Source of the DNA: Methylobacterium sp.
GTDB taxonomy: Bacteria; Pseudomonadota; Alphaproteobacteria; Rhizobiales; Beijerinckiaceae
DNA: 64,000 bases
Assembly: GCF_019745455.1 (NCBI RefSeq)
Contig: NZ_JAIETD010000028.1
Location: 1 to 64,000, forward strand
Direction of reading: 5' to 3'
This document shows, in pieces, positions 52,674 through 61,942 of this stretch (the first letter of the stretch is position 1; the number at the start of each line of letters is the position of its first letter). The position numbers were made by a program, and so were the translations under genes. The notes beneath the pieces are model-generated. The model had not been told where the DNA came from. It was given only the letters and a program-made list of their open reading frames with translations, and ran no database searches.

Positions 52674-53815
52674 GACGCGGCGGCTCCCTTTGGCGCATTC
52701 GACCACAGATGCGGGTTGAAGGCCTTGAAGCGCCCGTAGAAGGTCTCGCTCACCAGCACGACGACGAAGAGCAGGCCTTCGAGGACCAGCACCGTGGCGT
52801 CCGGCAGGTGCATCCGCCGCTGGATCAGCCCGCTCGACGCCTCGATCCCGCCGAGCAGGAAGGCCACCGGCATGATGGCGAGCGGGTTCTGGCGGGCGAG
52901 GAAGGCGACGAGGATGCCGGTATACCCGTAGCCGGCGATCAGCGAGGCGTTGGCGTTGCCGTGCACCACCGCCACCTCGAAGAAGCCGGCCAGCGCCGCG
53001 CAGGCCCCGCCGAGCGCCGTGAAGCCGACCACGAGCCGGCCGACCGGCAGTCCCTGGATCTGCGCCGCGCGCACGTTTCCGCCGGCGACGCGGGCGGCGA
53101 AGCCGATGGTGGTGCGCTCGGTCAGATCCCAGGCGAGGAGGCATGCGATGATGCCGATGCCGAGGCCCCAATGCACGTCGAGCCCCGGCATCGGTCCGAT
53201 CCGGAAGGCCTCGTCGATCGGCTTCGTCGAGGGTTTGTTGAGGCTGGCCGGATCGCGCAGCAGGCCCTCGATGAGGTGGTTCGCGAGGGCGATGGCGATG
53301 TAGGAAATCAGCAGGCTGGCGATGGTCTCGTTGACCCCGCGATAGGCCCTGAGCCAACCCACCGCCCCGATCCAGAGCGCACCGGCGAGCGCGGCGGCGA
53401 GCGCCATGACCGGCACGGCGACGAGGGACGGACCACCCGCGAGCGGAAGAGCGGCCGCCGCGGCGGCGAGACCGCCGAGCACGATCGCGCCCTCGCCGCC
53501 GATGATCACGAGGCCGAGCCGCGCCGGCAATGCCACGCAGAGCGCCGCCAGAAGGATAGGAGCCGCCCGTTGCAGGCTGTTCTGCAGGGCGAAGGCGGAG
53601 CCGAAGCCGCCGCGCTGGACGAGGTCGAGGAAGGTCGCGGGCGACTTTCCCAGGCTCAGGAGGAAGAGGCTGAACAGCAGGAGGCCGAGCGCCGCCGCGC
53701 AGAGCGGGATGACGAAGGCTTCGGCCCGTTGCGCGATCCAGGCGCGGGCCTCCCGTGTCGGCGACAGCCGCACGTCGGAGACGATGGCCTCGGATGGTGC
53801 GGCGTCGGCAGCCAA
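52670..53815 (-). CDS. ABC transporter permease (second BMP-type importer, first permease)
   Basis: 381-residue membrane protein, YufP/NupP-like: RLGLVIIGGEGAIVLGGLAAA, YRGVNETIASLLISYIAI, the LIEGLLRDPASLNKP periplasmic part and the loop RVAGGNVRAAQIQGL. The likely start is a TTG at 53815 with GGGGAGAGAG upstream; no ATG is available. It opens the second importer operon. No substrate-binding gene lies upstream or in the operon. Confidence 0.88.
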   Translation of the reverse strand: MAADAAPSEAIVSDVRLSPTREARAWIAQRAEAFVIPLCAAALGLLLFSLFLLSLGKSPATFLDLVQRGGFGSAFALQNSLQRAAPILLAALCVALPARLGLVIIGGEGAIVLGGLAAAAAALPLAGGPSLVAVPVMALAAALAGALWIGAVGWLRAYRGVNETIASLLISYIAIALANHLIEGLLRDPASLNKPSTKPIDEAFRIGPMPGLDVHWGLGIGIIACLLAWDLTERTTIGFAARVAGGNVRAAQIQGLPVGRLVVGFTALGGACAALAGFFEVAVVHGNANASLIAGYGYTGILVAFLARQNPLAIMPVAFLLGGIEASSGLIQRRMHLPDATVLVLEGLLFVVVLVSETFYGRFKAFNPHLWSNAPKGAAAS

Positions 53816-53890
53816 TTCGGTCTCTCTCCCCGGTCAAAGTGGGAGGAGGCCGGGGCGAAATCCGTGCCAAGCCGGCGGCACGACCTCAGG

Positions 53891-53923
53891 AAAACCGCCG
53901 AGTCGAAGCGTCGCCCGGCGGTT
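53891..53923 (-). terminator. Rho-independent terminator after the DUF2147 gene
   Basis: On the minus strand AACCGCCG pairs with CGGCGGTT (53916-53923 with 53893-53900) around a 15-nt loop and runs into TTTT. It lies 16 nt after the DUF2147 stop and separates it from the importer operon. Confidence 0.65.
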
Positions 53924-53938
53924 GAAGCACTGCGTGAG

Positions 53939-54406
53939 TCAGCGAGGCGCGTTGGCCGCCTGCTGGTTCACGTCCGGCACCCGGGTCCAGGTCTGCGATC
54001 CGCACAGGACCTTGAGCAGGCAGCCGGAGACGCTGAGCTCGGTGCCGCTCTCGCGGGCGAGGCTGACCTGATAGATCTTGCCTTCCTCGACATTGTAGAT
54101 GTCGCCCGAGAACTTGTCGTCGTCGGGCTTCAGCCCCTCGATCAGCGGCAGTCCGAGCACAGGACGGGTGCGCTTCTTCGGGTCGGGGTTCTTGATGTCG
54201 GTGCGAGGCGCCCCGCTCTCAGTGGTCGCGACCTTCAGCCAGACGACCTTGCCGCAGACATTGGCGGCACCGGGCCCGCAACGGTCGATGCGGATCTTGG
54301 CGCGGCCATCCTCGGTGAGCCAGGTTCCCGACGGGTCCTGGGCGGGTGCCGCGGCCGCGGCACCGATGCCGGAGAGGAGGAGGGCGGCTGTCAGAGCGAC
54401 ACGCAT
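53939..54406 (-). CDS. DUF2147 exported protein
   Basis: 155 residues: signal peptide (about 1-20) and the lipocalin-like DUF2147 domain (GTWLTEDGRAKIRIDRCG, LCGKVVW-like VCGKVVWLK, RPVLGLPLIEGLKPDDDKFSG, YNVEEGKIYQ). Two conserved cysteines lie in the early strand and two near the end. Periplasmic, function unknown. AAGGAG fixes the ATG at 54406. Confidence 0.88.
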   Translation of the reverse strand: MRVALTAALLLSGIGAAAAAPAQDPSGTWLTEDGRAKIRIDRCGPGAANVCGKVVWLKVATTESGAPRTDIKNPDPKKRTRPVLGLPLIEGLKPDDDKFSGDIYNVEEGKIYQVSLARESGTELSVSGCLLKVLCGSQTWTRVPDVNQQAANAPR

Positions 54407-54623
54407 GGCTCGGATCTCCTTGGGGACGTAAGGGGGGAACGGCCCGATCAGCCGGACCGTCGTCGAGCCCTGAGGAAAGCGCGAGTTTCAGGCGATTTTT
54501 CGGCGGTGTTGCGTTCATGCCATGGTCGGCGGGAAATCGGGCTCGGGTTGAGACCCTGGGATGTGCCGGCTATAAGCCCGGCGCCGAAGCCGTTTCGGCT
54601 GACCGACCAGAACCGGATCGACC

Positions 54624-55046
54624 ATGGCCACCGAGCGTACCTTCTCCATCCTCAAGCCCGATGCGACCAAGCGGAACCTCACCGGCGCGGTGAACGCGCT
54701 GATCGAGAAGGCGGGCCTGCGCATCGTCGGCCAGCGCCGCATCCAGATGAGCCGCCAGCAGGCGGAGACGTTCTACGAGATCCACAAGGAGCGCCCGTTC
54801 TTCGGCGAGCTCGTCGAGTTCATGACCTCCGGCCCGGTCGTCGTGCAGGTGCTCGAAGGCGAGAACGCCGTCGCCAAGTACCGCGAGATCATGGGCGCGA
54901 CGAACCCGGCCCAGGCCGCCGAGGGCACCATCCGCAAGACCTTCTCGGAATCGGTCGGCGAGAACACCGTCCACGGCTCGGACAGCGCCGAGAACGCCGC
55001 GATGGAGATCGCGCAGTTCTTCCAGGATTCCGACATCGTCGGCTGA
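54624..55046 (+). CDS. ndk: Nucleoside diphosphate kinase
   Basis: 140 residues, full length. [16 protein letters not shown] at the start and the phospho-histidine motif [12 protein letters not shown] near residue 117. It moves phosphate from ATP to other nucleoside diphosphates. A single gene unit, preceded by a 217-nt divergent region shared with the DUF2147 gene. Confidence 0.98.
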   Translation: MATERTFSILKPDATKRNLTGAVNALIEKAGLRIVGQRRIQMSRQQAETFYEIHKERPFFGELVEFMTSGPVVVQVLEGENAVAKYREIMGATNPAQAAEGTIRKTFSESVGENTVHGSDSAENAAMEIAQFFQDSDIVG

Positions 55047-55071
55047 GGGCGATTGGTGCCGGGGTGTGGCG

Positions 55072-55089
55072 GCAGCGCCCTTGCGCTGC
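55072..55089 (+). terminator. Hairpin after ndk
   Basis: GCAGCGC (55072-55078) pairs with GCGCTGC (55083-55089) around CCTT. The tail is not T-rich, so activity as a terminator is uncertain. Confidence 0.4.
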
Positions 55090-55155
55090 GGCACTTCCGA
55101 GCGTGAAAGCGGATCTCGTCGAACGATCCTAAAATCACGCTCCCGGATATCATCC

Positions 55156-55533
55156 ATGCGCACCACCCTTCCGCGCTCCGGCCGCCTCCTCCTGGCGGCC
55201 GGCCTCGTCTCTCTCGTTGCCGCCTGCAACTCGACGAAGCCCGGCCCTACCGCTTCCCTCGAAGGCTATTCGCCGGACCCGGCGCTCAAGACCGCCTCGA
55301 CCCGGAACCTCGCCGGCCGCGTGCGCTACGCCTGCACGGTGACGCAGGGCCGCCTCCAGAGCGTGCCCGAGGCTTCGCTGGCCCGGCCCTGCGGCTGCTA
55401 CGCCGAGAAGACGCTGGCCTCCCTGAACAAGGGCGAGGTCGAGTCCTACCGCACCACCGGATATTTCAACGATTCGGCCAAGGCCAAGGCGCTGTCGGCG
55501 CTCGACGCCTGCCAGCTTCCCCGCCCGGCCTGA
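55156..55533 (+). CDS. Small lipoprotein of unknown function
   Basis: 125 residues. Lipobox Leu-Val-Ala-Ala-Cys (Cys about 24) marks a membrane-anchored lipoprotein. The mature part has three or more cysteines (YACTVTQG, RPCGCYAEKT, LDACQLP) likely paired in the periplasm. No family recognised. The ATG at 55156 gives a standard lipoprotein signal. Confidence 0.78.
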   Translation: MRTTLPRSGRLLLAAGLVSLVAACNSTKPGPTASLEGYSPDPALKTASTRNLAGRVRYACTVTQGRLQSVPEASLARPCGCYAEKTLASLNKGEVESYRTTGYFNDSAKAKALSALDACQLPRPA

Positions 55534-55734
55534 GGATCGATACTCCTAGCCTTGGCGATCCCGACTGCGGAGAGAAGCAGCGCTGCGCGAAGCGTCTTCT
55601 CCGTAGGGCCCGGCCAACGAGGCATCTTGCCTTCTCCGACGGTGTCGTGAGGGAAGGTCGTCACCGCAGAGTCATGCGCATGACGTAACGGCGCTGGGAT
55701 GAGGCCTTGGCCTCCCCACGACCGAAGATCCCGC
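55534..55734. other. Spacer before btaA with imperfect hairpin
   Basis: 201 nt without a gene. An imperfect stem (TGCGGAGA at about 55567 with TCTCCGTA at about 55603) may end the lipoprotein transcript. The btaA promoter should lie here; in other bacteria this operon answers to phosphate starvation, but I cannot point to a clear PhoB box. Confidence 0.35.
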
Positions 55735-56979
55735 ATGACGCGCGCAGCCCGGGCCATCCGCCGCGAAACCAGCCTCGGGCTGACCAGCGCCGTCCATCGC
55801 AGCGCGCCGCTCTCGCGCGCCGGGCTGTCGGAACGGCTCTTCACCTTCGCCTTCAGCGGCCTTGTCTACCCGCAGATCTGGGAAGATCCTCTCATCGACA
55901 TGGAGGCGCTTCGCCTCGGGCCGCAGGACCACGTCGTCGCCATCGCATCGAGCAGCTGCAACGTCCTCTCCTACCTCACGGCCGATCCCGCCCGCATCAG
56001 CGCGGTCGATCTCAACGGCGCCCATGTGGCGCTCGGGCGGCTCAAGCTCGCCGGACTTCAGGCGCTGCCCGACCACGCGGCGTTCTTCCGCTTCTTCGGC
56101 CGCACCGACGAGCCCGCCAACATCGCCGCTTACGACGACCTGATCCGGCCGCGGCTCGATCCGGTCTCGCGCGCCTATTGGGAGGCGCGCGGACTCGACG
56201 GCCGCCGCCGGATCGGCGCCTTCGGGAAGGGCTTCTACCGGCACGGCCTGCTCGGGCGCTTCATCGGAGCGGGGCACCGCATCGCGAGACTCTACGGCCA
56301 CGATCTCTCGCGGGTTCTGAAAGCCCGGACCATGCCCGAGCAGCGCCAGGCCTTCGAGACCGAGATCGCGCCGCTCTTCGAGAAGGCGATGATCCGCTGG
56401 ATGATCGCCCGGCCGGCCTCGCTCTACGGCCTCGGCATCCCGCCGGCGCAATACGGGGCCCTGGCCAAGGATCTGCCCGGCGGCATGGTCGCCGTTCTGC
56501 GCCACCGGATGGAGCGCCTCGCCTGCGGATTTCCGATCAAGGACAACTACTTCGCCTGGCAGGCTTTCGGGCGCGGCTACGATCCTGCCCCCGATGCGGC
56601 GCTTCCACCCTACCTCCAGGCCGCGAATTTCGAGGCGGTGCGCGAGCGGGGGCCTCGGGTACGCTACCAGCAGCAATCGATGACCGCCTTCCTCGCCGCC
56701 AGCCCCGATGCCAGCGCCGACGCCTACGTTCTCCTCGACGCGCAGGACTGGATGAACGATTCCGACCTGATGGCGCTCTGGGCGCAGATCACCCGCACCG
56801 CCCGGCCCGGCGCCCGCGTCATCTTCCGTACCGCCGCCGACGAGCGTTGCCTGCCCGGCCGGGTGCCCGATGCGATCCTGAACGCCTGGACCTACGAGGA
56901 AGCGACGAGCCGGGCTCTGTGCGCCCGCGACCGATCCTCGATCTATGGCGGTTTCCACCTCTACCGCCTCGCCGCATGA
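55735..56979 (+). CDS. btaA: BtaA, diacylglycerol 3-amino-3-carboxypropyltransferase (DUF3419)
   Basis: 414 residues. It transfers the 3-amino-3-carboxypropyl group of S-adenosylmethionine to diacylglycerol, the first step to the betaine lipid DGTS. Family marks are PQIWEDPLIDMEAL, VAIASSSCNVLSYL (SAM site), VDLNGAHVALGRLKLA and DAQDWMNDSDLMALW. The ATG at 55735 gives a normal start. It overlaps btaB by 4 nt, the arrangement known from Rhodobacter. Confidence 0.93.
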   Translation: MTRAARAIRRETSLGLTSAVHRSAPLSRAGLSERLFTFAFSGLVYPQIWEDPLIDMEALRLGPQDHVVAIASSSCNVLSYLTADPARISAVDLNGAHVALGRLKLAGLQALPDHAAFFRFFGRTDEPANIAAYDDLIRPRLDPVSRAYWEARGLDGRRRIGAFGKGFYRHGLLGRFIGAGHRIARLYGHDLSRVLKARTMPEQRQAFETEIAPLFEKAMIRWMIARPASLYGLGIPPAQYGALAKDLPGGMVAVLRHRMERLACGFPIKDNYFAWQAFGRGYDPAPDAALPPYLQAANFEAVRERGPRVRYQQQSMTAFLAASPDASADAYVLLDAQDWMNDSDLMALWAQITRTARPGARVIFRTAADERCLPGRVPDAILNAWTYEEATSRALCARDRSSIYGGFHLYRLAA

Positions 56980-57659
56980 GCAGCGCCGCATCGGCGATGG
57001 ACCGGATGTACCGGCGCCAGCGCCACATCTACGATGCCAGCCGCAAGTTCTACCTCCTCGGCCGCGATCGCGTCATCGATGCTCTGGCGCCGCCGGCGGG
57101 CGGCAGCGTGCTGGAGATCGGCTGCGGCACCGGGCGCAACCTCGTGCGCATCGCCCGGACCTACCCGCATAGCCTCTGCTACGGCCTCGACGTCTCGGCG
57201 GCGATGCTCGACACCGCGTCGCGCTCGGTGGCCCGGGCGGGACTGTCCGGGCGCGTCAGGCTCGCCTGCGCCGACGCCACCGATTTCGACCCTCGGGGCT
57301 TGTTCGGCAGGCCGGCATTCGACCGGATCGTGATCTCCTATGCCCTCTCGATGATCCCGCCTTGGGAGGCGGTGCTCTCCGAAGCTACCGGACATCTCGC
57401 GCCATGCGGCGAACTCCACGTGGTCGATTTCGGCGGGCAGGAGGGGCTTCCCGTTCCGTTCCGGGCAATGCTCAACCGCTGGCTCGCCGCCTTCTCGGTG
57501 ACGCCGCGCCTCGCCATGCCCGAGGCAATGATCGCGGCTGCATCGACGCGCGGATTGGATTGCGCCGTCAGCCAGCTCTACCGCGGATACGCGGTGCACG
57601 GGGTGCTGTCGCGTCAGCCCTCCTCCGCCCAGGGCGCCAGGGTCCCGGCAGCGATCTGA
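56976..57659 (+). CDS. btaB: BtaB, betaine-lipid N-methyltransferase
   Basis: 227-residue SAM methyltransferase. Motif I VLEIGCGTGRNLVRIA, then YGLDVSAAML and the DATDF acidic loop. MYRRQRHIYDASRKFYLLGRD at the N-terminus is typical of BtaB. Three methylations of the headgroup complete DGTS. ATGA overlap with btaA. Its 3' end overlaps the opposite-strand patatin gene by 46 nt. Confidence 0.92.
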   Translation: MSSAASAMDRMYRRQRHIYDASRKFYLLGRDRVIDALAPPAGGSVLEIGCGTGRNLVRIARTYPHSLCYGLDVSAAMLDTASRSVARAGLSGRVRLACADATDFDPRGLFGRPAFDRIVISYALSMIPPWEAVLSEATGHLAPCGELHVVDFGGQEGLPVPFRAMLNRWLAAFSVTPRLAMPEAMIAAASTRGLDCAVSQLYRGYAVHGVLSRQPSSAQGARVPAAI

Positions 57660-59335
57660 TCGACCGCGTGGCGGTGGCCGATGGCAGCGGTCGTCTCGTG
57701 CGCCGACCAGGCCCTGAGGTCGATCCCGGCGAGCGGCGGGCGCAGCACGGCGGCGGCGTGACGGCAGGTCAGCGCCGTCTGCGCGTCGGAGGAGACGGTC
57801 GCAGCCCGCAGCAGCAATTGCGCGATCCCCGGCGTCTCCTGCGGCGCGCCGAGCCATTGCCGCAGCATCCGGCCGCGCCAGGAGCGGGTGGGCACGCTCT
57901 GGAACGCGAGATCGCTGGCGACGTCGACGCCGAGCACCGGCCCGCGCTGGCGCGCGGCCATGACGTCGACCGGCAGGTTGTTCATCATGCCGCCGTCGAC
58001 GAGGATGCCGTCCGGCGTGCAGACCGGCGGCAGGAGGCCCGGGATCGCGATGCTGGCGCGAAGCGCCGTGACGAGGTCGCCCTGATCGTGGACCATGGCG
58101 GTGCCGGTGGTCAGGTTTGAGGACAGGCAGAAGAACGGCAGCCACAGATCCTCGATCCGTGTGCCCGCGAAGGTGCGGGCGAGGCCCTCGTCGACCTTGG
58201 CGCCGCGGGTGAGCGCCAGCACCGGCAGGGTGTAGTCGTTGAGCGGATTGCGGGCGACGAAGGACGCGACCGTCTGGTCGAGGATGCGCTCCCGACTCCA
58301 GCCCATGGCGAGGCTCGCGCCGACGATCGCGCCCATGCTGGTGCCCGCGACCGCATCGATGGGCAGGCCTGCCTCCTCCAGCGCACGGATGACGCCGAGA
58401 TGGGCAAATCCCCGGGCGCCGCCGCCGCCGAGGACCAAGGCCCGTGCGCAGCCGCTGGCGAGGCGCGCAAGCCGACCGAGATCACCGGCATGGCTCGGCC
58501 GGATGTGGATGCGCATCGAGACCGGGATCGCGGCGAAGACCGGATGCGGCGGCAGCGGCAGCTCGGCCTCCGGCGCCTGGACCACGACGAGGTCGTGGCG
58601 GACCCAGTCGGAGGGCGTGCGGGCCGCGAAATCGGCGCAGCTCGGTTTGGGCGGCTCGCCGGCCTGCGCCAGAAGCAGGACGTGGTCGGAGCGGCGCAGG
58701 CACAGGCGGGTCCAGGCGCTGCCGGGCTCGTCGGCGAGGTAGACGACGCGGTCGTGGCCGCTCTCGAAGCGGTGGAACCAGGTCTCGTCCGCTTCCTCGG
58801 GCCAGGCATCGAGATAGCCGACCTGCCCGCCAAGGGCCTTGGCGAAGGCCCGCGCCTCGGAGGCGGCGAAATCGCCGGCGGTGACCGGCAGCATCGTGAA
58901 GGTGCGCGGCACGTCGTCGACGCCGGGCGCGGAATCCGCCCGGCGCAGCCGGTCGGCGAGCAGCCGGGTGAAATACAGCATGGTCGAGGGATGGCGCTCG
59001 ACCACCTCCTCGAAGGCCTCGCGGCTCAGGCGATAGAGATGCGAATCGCGCAGGGCCGTGGCGGTGGCCGAGCGCGGCCCCTCGGAGAGCAGCGCCATCT
59101 CGCCCACCGTCACCGGCGGCCTGAGCCGGGCAACATGTCGGATCACACCGGTCAGGGGGTCGCGCCGCGAGATGCCGACGGCGCCGGACGCCAGGGTGTA
59201 GAGCGCGTCGGCCTCGTCGCCCTCCTCGAACAGGGTCTGGCCGCCGGCCACCGAGACCGAGACGAGCCGGTCGCGGATCGCCTGCGCCGCGTCCTCGTCG
59301 AGGGACCGCAGGAAGGGAATATCGGGCTCGTCCAT
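57614..59335 (-). CDS. Cyclic-nucleotide-binding/patatin-like phospholipase (NTE/RssA type)
   Basis: 573 residues. A cyclic-nucleotide-binding domain (about 1-125; GQTLFEEGDEADALYTLASG and VGEMALLSEGPRSATATA) precedes a linker and a patatin domain. The catalytic motifs are GGGGARGFAHLG (about 303), the nucleophile GTSMG (about 330) and DGG (about 446). It probably hydrolyses phospholipids or lysophospholipids under ligand control. It lies tail-to-tail with btaB, so antisense overlap of the messages is possible; a lipid-remodelling link is inference. Confidence 0.92.
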   Translation of the reverse strand: MDEPDIPFLRSLDEDAAQAIRDRLVSVSVAGGQTLFEEGDEADALYTLASGAVGISRRDPLTGVIRHVARLRPPVTVGEMALLSEGPRSATATALRDSHLYRLSREAFEEVVERHPSTMLYFTRLLADRLRRADSAPGVDDVPRTFTMLPVTAGDFAASEARAFAKALGGQVGYLDAWPEEADETWFHRFESGHDRVVYLADEPGSAWTRLCLRRSDHVLLLAQAGEPPKPSCADFAARTPSDWVRHDLVVVQAPEAELPLPPHPVFAAIPVSMRIHIRPSHAGDLGRLARLASGCARALVLGGGGARGFAHLGVIRALEEAGLPIDAVAGTSMGAIVGASLAMGWSRERILDQTVASFVARNPLNDYTLPVLALTRGAKVDEGLARTFAGTRIEDLWLPFFCLSSNLTTGTAMVHDQGDLVTALRASIAIPGLLPPVCTPDGILVDGGMMNNLPVDVMAARQRGPVLGVDVASDLAFQSVPTRSWRGRMLRQWLGAPQETPGIAQLLLRAATVSSDAQTALTCRHAAAVLRPPLAGIDLRAWSAHETTAAIGHRHAVDQIAAGTLAPWAEEG

Positions 59336-59339
59336 TCAA

Positions 59340-59359
59340 GCGCCCTCCGGGTCGGGCGC
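59340..59359 (-). promoter_or_regulatory. Hairpin overlapping the ribosome site of the patatin gene
   Basis: On the minus strand GCGCCC-GACCCGGA-GGGCGC ends 4 nt before the patatin ATG (59335). The Shine-Dalgarno GGAGG lies partly in the loop and partly in the 3' stem, so the six GC pairs could mask it. Confidence 0.45.
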
Positions 59360-59426
59360 CTCTCAGGCTAAGCCATGGTGCGTCCTTCGAATGGAAGGAT
59401 GCGTCACAAAGGTTGCACGGGGATGA

Positions 59427-60662
59427 TCAGGCGATGCGGTCGACGCTGAGGCGCAGGGTCTTCGGCCCGCGCAGGGATGCGCCCTCTCGGTAGGGCGGCG
59501 GGTCGTCGACGAGGCGCGGGTCGATGAGCCGGCGCGCCAGGGTGACGAGGGCGATCTCGCCCTCGATCCGGGCTAGCGGCGCGCCGAGGCAGTAATGCAG
59601 GCTGCCGCCGAAGCTGAAATGCTGGTTGTCCGGGCGGTCGGGGTCGAAACGGCGAGGCTCGGCAAAGCGCGCAGGGTCGCGGTTCGCGGCGGCGAAGAGG
59701 AGGACGACCGGCGCACCCTCCGGGATCACCTCGCCGGCGATGGCGATGTCGGCGAGCGCCTTTCGCGTCCGAAAATGCACCGGCGGCTCGTAGCGCAGGA
59801 TCTCCTCGACAAGGCGCGGCGCACGCTCGGCATCCTGCCGTAGGCGCTCGAGCTCATGCGGGTGGCGCAGCAGCGTCAGCATGCCGTTGGCGATGAGGTT
59901 CACGGTGGTCTCGTGCCCGGCGACCAGCAGGAGGATCGACGTCGCGATGAGGTCGAACTCGCCCATGGCACCGGCTTCCGTGCCGGCGGCAAGGCCGCTC
60001 AGCATGTCGTCCTGCGGATGCCGGCGCTTCTCCTTGATCAGGACCTTCATGTAGGCGGAGATCGCGTCGAAGGTGGCGCGGGTCTGTCCTTGCGTCTCCT
60101 CGTCGTGGCGGGCATCGGGTTCGAGGGCGGTGGCGAGCTGCGTCGCCCAGCCCTGGAAGGTCGGCTCGTCCTCGCGCGGCACGCCGAGCATCTCGCAGAT
60201 GATCGTGACGGGGAGCGGATAGGCGATGTCCTCGACGACGCAGATCTCGCGGGCGCCGCATCGTTTGTCGAGCAATTCGCCGAGGTGCGCTTCGGCACGC
60301 GCCTTCATGGCGTTGACGCGGGAAATCGTGAACTGCGTCATGACGATACGGCGCAAGGCATCGTGATCGGGCGGATCGCGGAAGATCAGCGGACGGTGGC
60401 GGCTGACGATCTCGTCCTTGATAGGCTGGAGGATCCAATCCTTGAACGGGTTGCCGGTGGGCGGGCTCTTGGCCGGCGGCAGGTCGGCCGAGCTGATCCG
60501 CGGGTCGAACAGCAAGGCGCGGATCGCCGCGTGCGAGCTGACGAGATAGGTCCCATCCTCCTGCCGCACCACCGGATGGCCGGCGAGCCGGGCGTAGAGC
60601 GGGTAGGGGTCCGGCCGGTTCTTCGGGTCCTTGATCTCGTCGAACAGGGTGGAAAGCGACAT
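59427..60662 (-). CDS. Cytochrome P450 (bacterial class I)
   Basis: 411 residues. I-helix AGHETT, K-helix EEILRYEPP (E-x-x-R) and the haem loop FSFGGSLHYCLGAPLAR with the axial Cys. The start is set at the ATG 60662, because AAGGA lies 9 nt upstream; an ATG at 60671 overlaps the reductase stop but has no spacing. It receives electrons from the reductase and ferredoxin encoded just upstream. The substrate is unknown. Confidence 0.95.
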   Translation of the reverse strand: MSLSTLFDEIKDPKNRPDPYPLYARLAGHPVVRQEDGTYLVSSHAAIRALLFDPRISSADLPPAKSPPTGNPFKDWILQPIKDEIVSRHRPLIFRDPPDHDALRRIVMTQFTISRVNAMKARAEAHLGELLDKRCGAREICVVEDIAYPLPVTIICEMLGVPREDEPTFQGWATQLATALEPDARHDEETQGQTRATFDAISAYMKVLIKEKRRHPQDDMLSGLAAGTEAGAMGEFDLIATSILLLVAGHETTVNLIANGMLTLLRHPHELERLRQDAERAPRLVEEILRYEPPVHFRTRKALADIAIAGEVIPEGAPVVLLFAAANRDPARFAEPRRFDPDRPDNQHFSFGGSLHYCLGAPLARIEGEIALVTLARRLIDPRLVDDPPPYREGASLRGPKTLRLSVDRIA

Positions 60663-60667
60663 GGGGC

Positions 60668-61942
60668 TCATCCTTGCGCGACGGGCCAGGCCGGATCGAT
60701 CGGGCCGAGGCGGGTGAGCTGGTCGACCGCGCCCGTGATCGGCGGGAACGGCGCCCGGGCCTCGATCGCCGCTGCATAGGCCGGAAGCCATCGGGCACAG
60801 TCGAAGGACAGGGCGGCGATCGTCCGCCCCTCATGGCCATAAGCGGCGATGAAGCGGCCGTCCTTGAGCGAGCCCTGGACGAAGGCGAGGCTGTCGGCGC
60901 CCTTCGTCAGGCCGGCGAGCTTGATCGTGAGGCCGAACTGGTTCGACCAGAAGGTCGGCAGCTCGGAGAATGCCGGCCCGTCGTCGCCCTTCACGAGGGC
61001 GCGGCCCGCATAGGCGCCCTGCGCGACGGCGTTGCCCCAATGTTCGAGCCGCGTCAGGCCATCGTCGTAGAGCGGATGCGGGAAGGCGGCGACGTCTCCC
61101 GCCGCCCGGATCTCGGCATGGATAAAGCCGGATTCGTCCCGGACGCGGCAATGGCTGTCGCAGACGAGGGCGCCCTTCTCGCGGGCAAGTCCCGATCCAT
61201 CGAGCCAATCGGTGTTCGGGATCGCGCCGAGCGCCACCAGTATGATTTCGGCCGAGACCTCGGCGCCGTCTTCGAGGATGGCGCCGGTCACCCGCCCTGC
61301 CTCTCCGGTGAGCGAGCGCACCTTGGCGTTCGGCCGGATCTCGACGCCCGCGCGCTCCATCCGCTCGCGCAGGAATCCAGAGACGCTGATGCCGAGGATG
61401 CGGGCGAGGGGCGCCGGGCCCGGATCGACCATCGTCACCGCAAGGCCGAGGTCGCGGCAGACCGAGGCCGCCTCGCAGCCGATGAAGCCGCCGCCGATGA
61501 TCAGCACCCGCTCGGGCTTCCTCGCCAGGGCGCCTCTCAAGGCCTCGGCATCGTCGCGGCCGCGCAAGGTGAAGACGCCAGTGAGGGCAGCCTCCAAGGG
61601 CTCGTGCCAGGACCGCGCGCGGGCACCGGTGGTGATCAGAAGCCTGTCGTATTCAAGTTGCTCTCCGCCCGAGAGGACGATCTCGCGCTTGACCGCGTCG
61701 AGGCCGACCGCAGCTTGACCGAGCCGCCATTCGGCATCGAGCGCCACAAGGTTCGGCAGGGTCGTCGCGCCCGCGCCGAACTCGCCCGCGATGACGTGCT
61801 TCGACAGGGACGGGCGGTCATAGGGCGCGTGCGGCTCGTCGCCCACGAGGGTCAGCGGCCCGGCATGGCCGGCGAGACGGATCGCCTCGGCCCCGCGCAA
61901 GCCCGCGAGCGAGGCGCCGACGACGACGATGCGCTCGCTCAC
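60668..61942 (-). CDS. NAD(P)H-dependent ferredoxin reductase (putidaredoxin-reductase type)
   Basis: 424 residues. FAD-binding IVVVGASLAGLRGAEAIR, PYDRPSLSKHVI, NAD-binding VLIIGGGFIGCEAASVC, and FAD contact IRAAGDVAAFPHPLY. The GTG at 61942 overlaps the ferredoxin stop by 4 nt. It passes electrons from NAD(P)H to the ferredoxin for the P450. Confidence 0.94.
   Translation of the reverse strand: MSERIVVVGASLAGLRGAEAIRLAGHAGPLTLVGDEPHAPYDRPSLSKHVIAGEFGAGATTLPNLVALDAEWRLGQAAVGLDAVKREIVLSGGEQLEYDRLLITTGARARSWHEPLEAALTGVFTLRGRDDAEALRGALARKPERVLIIGGGFIGCEAASVCRDLGLAVTMVDPGPAPLARILGISVSGFLRERMERAGVEIRPNAKVRSLTGEAGRVTGAILEDGAEVSAEIILVALGAIPNTDWLDGSGLAREKGALVCDSHCRVRDESGFIHAEIRAAGDVAAFPHPLYDDGLTRLEHWGNAVAQGAYAGRALVKGDDGPAFSELPTFWSNQFGLTIKLAGLTKGADSLAFVQGSLKDGRFIAAYGHEGRTIAALSFDCARWLPAYAAAIEARAPFPPITGAVDQLTRLGPIDPAWPVAQG

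Noticed and set aside
55534..55734. PhoB box before btaA
   Set aside because: No paired CTGTCAT-like half sites could be found by eye.
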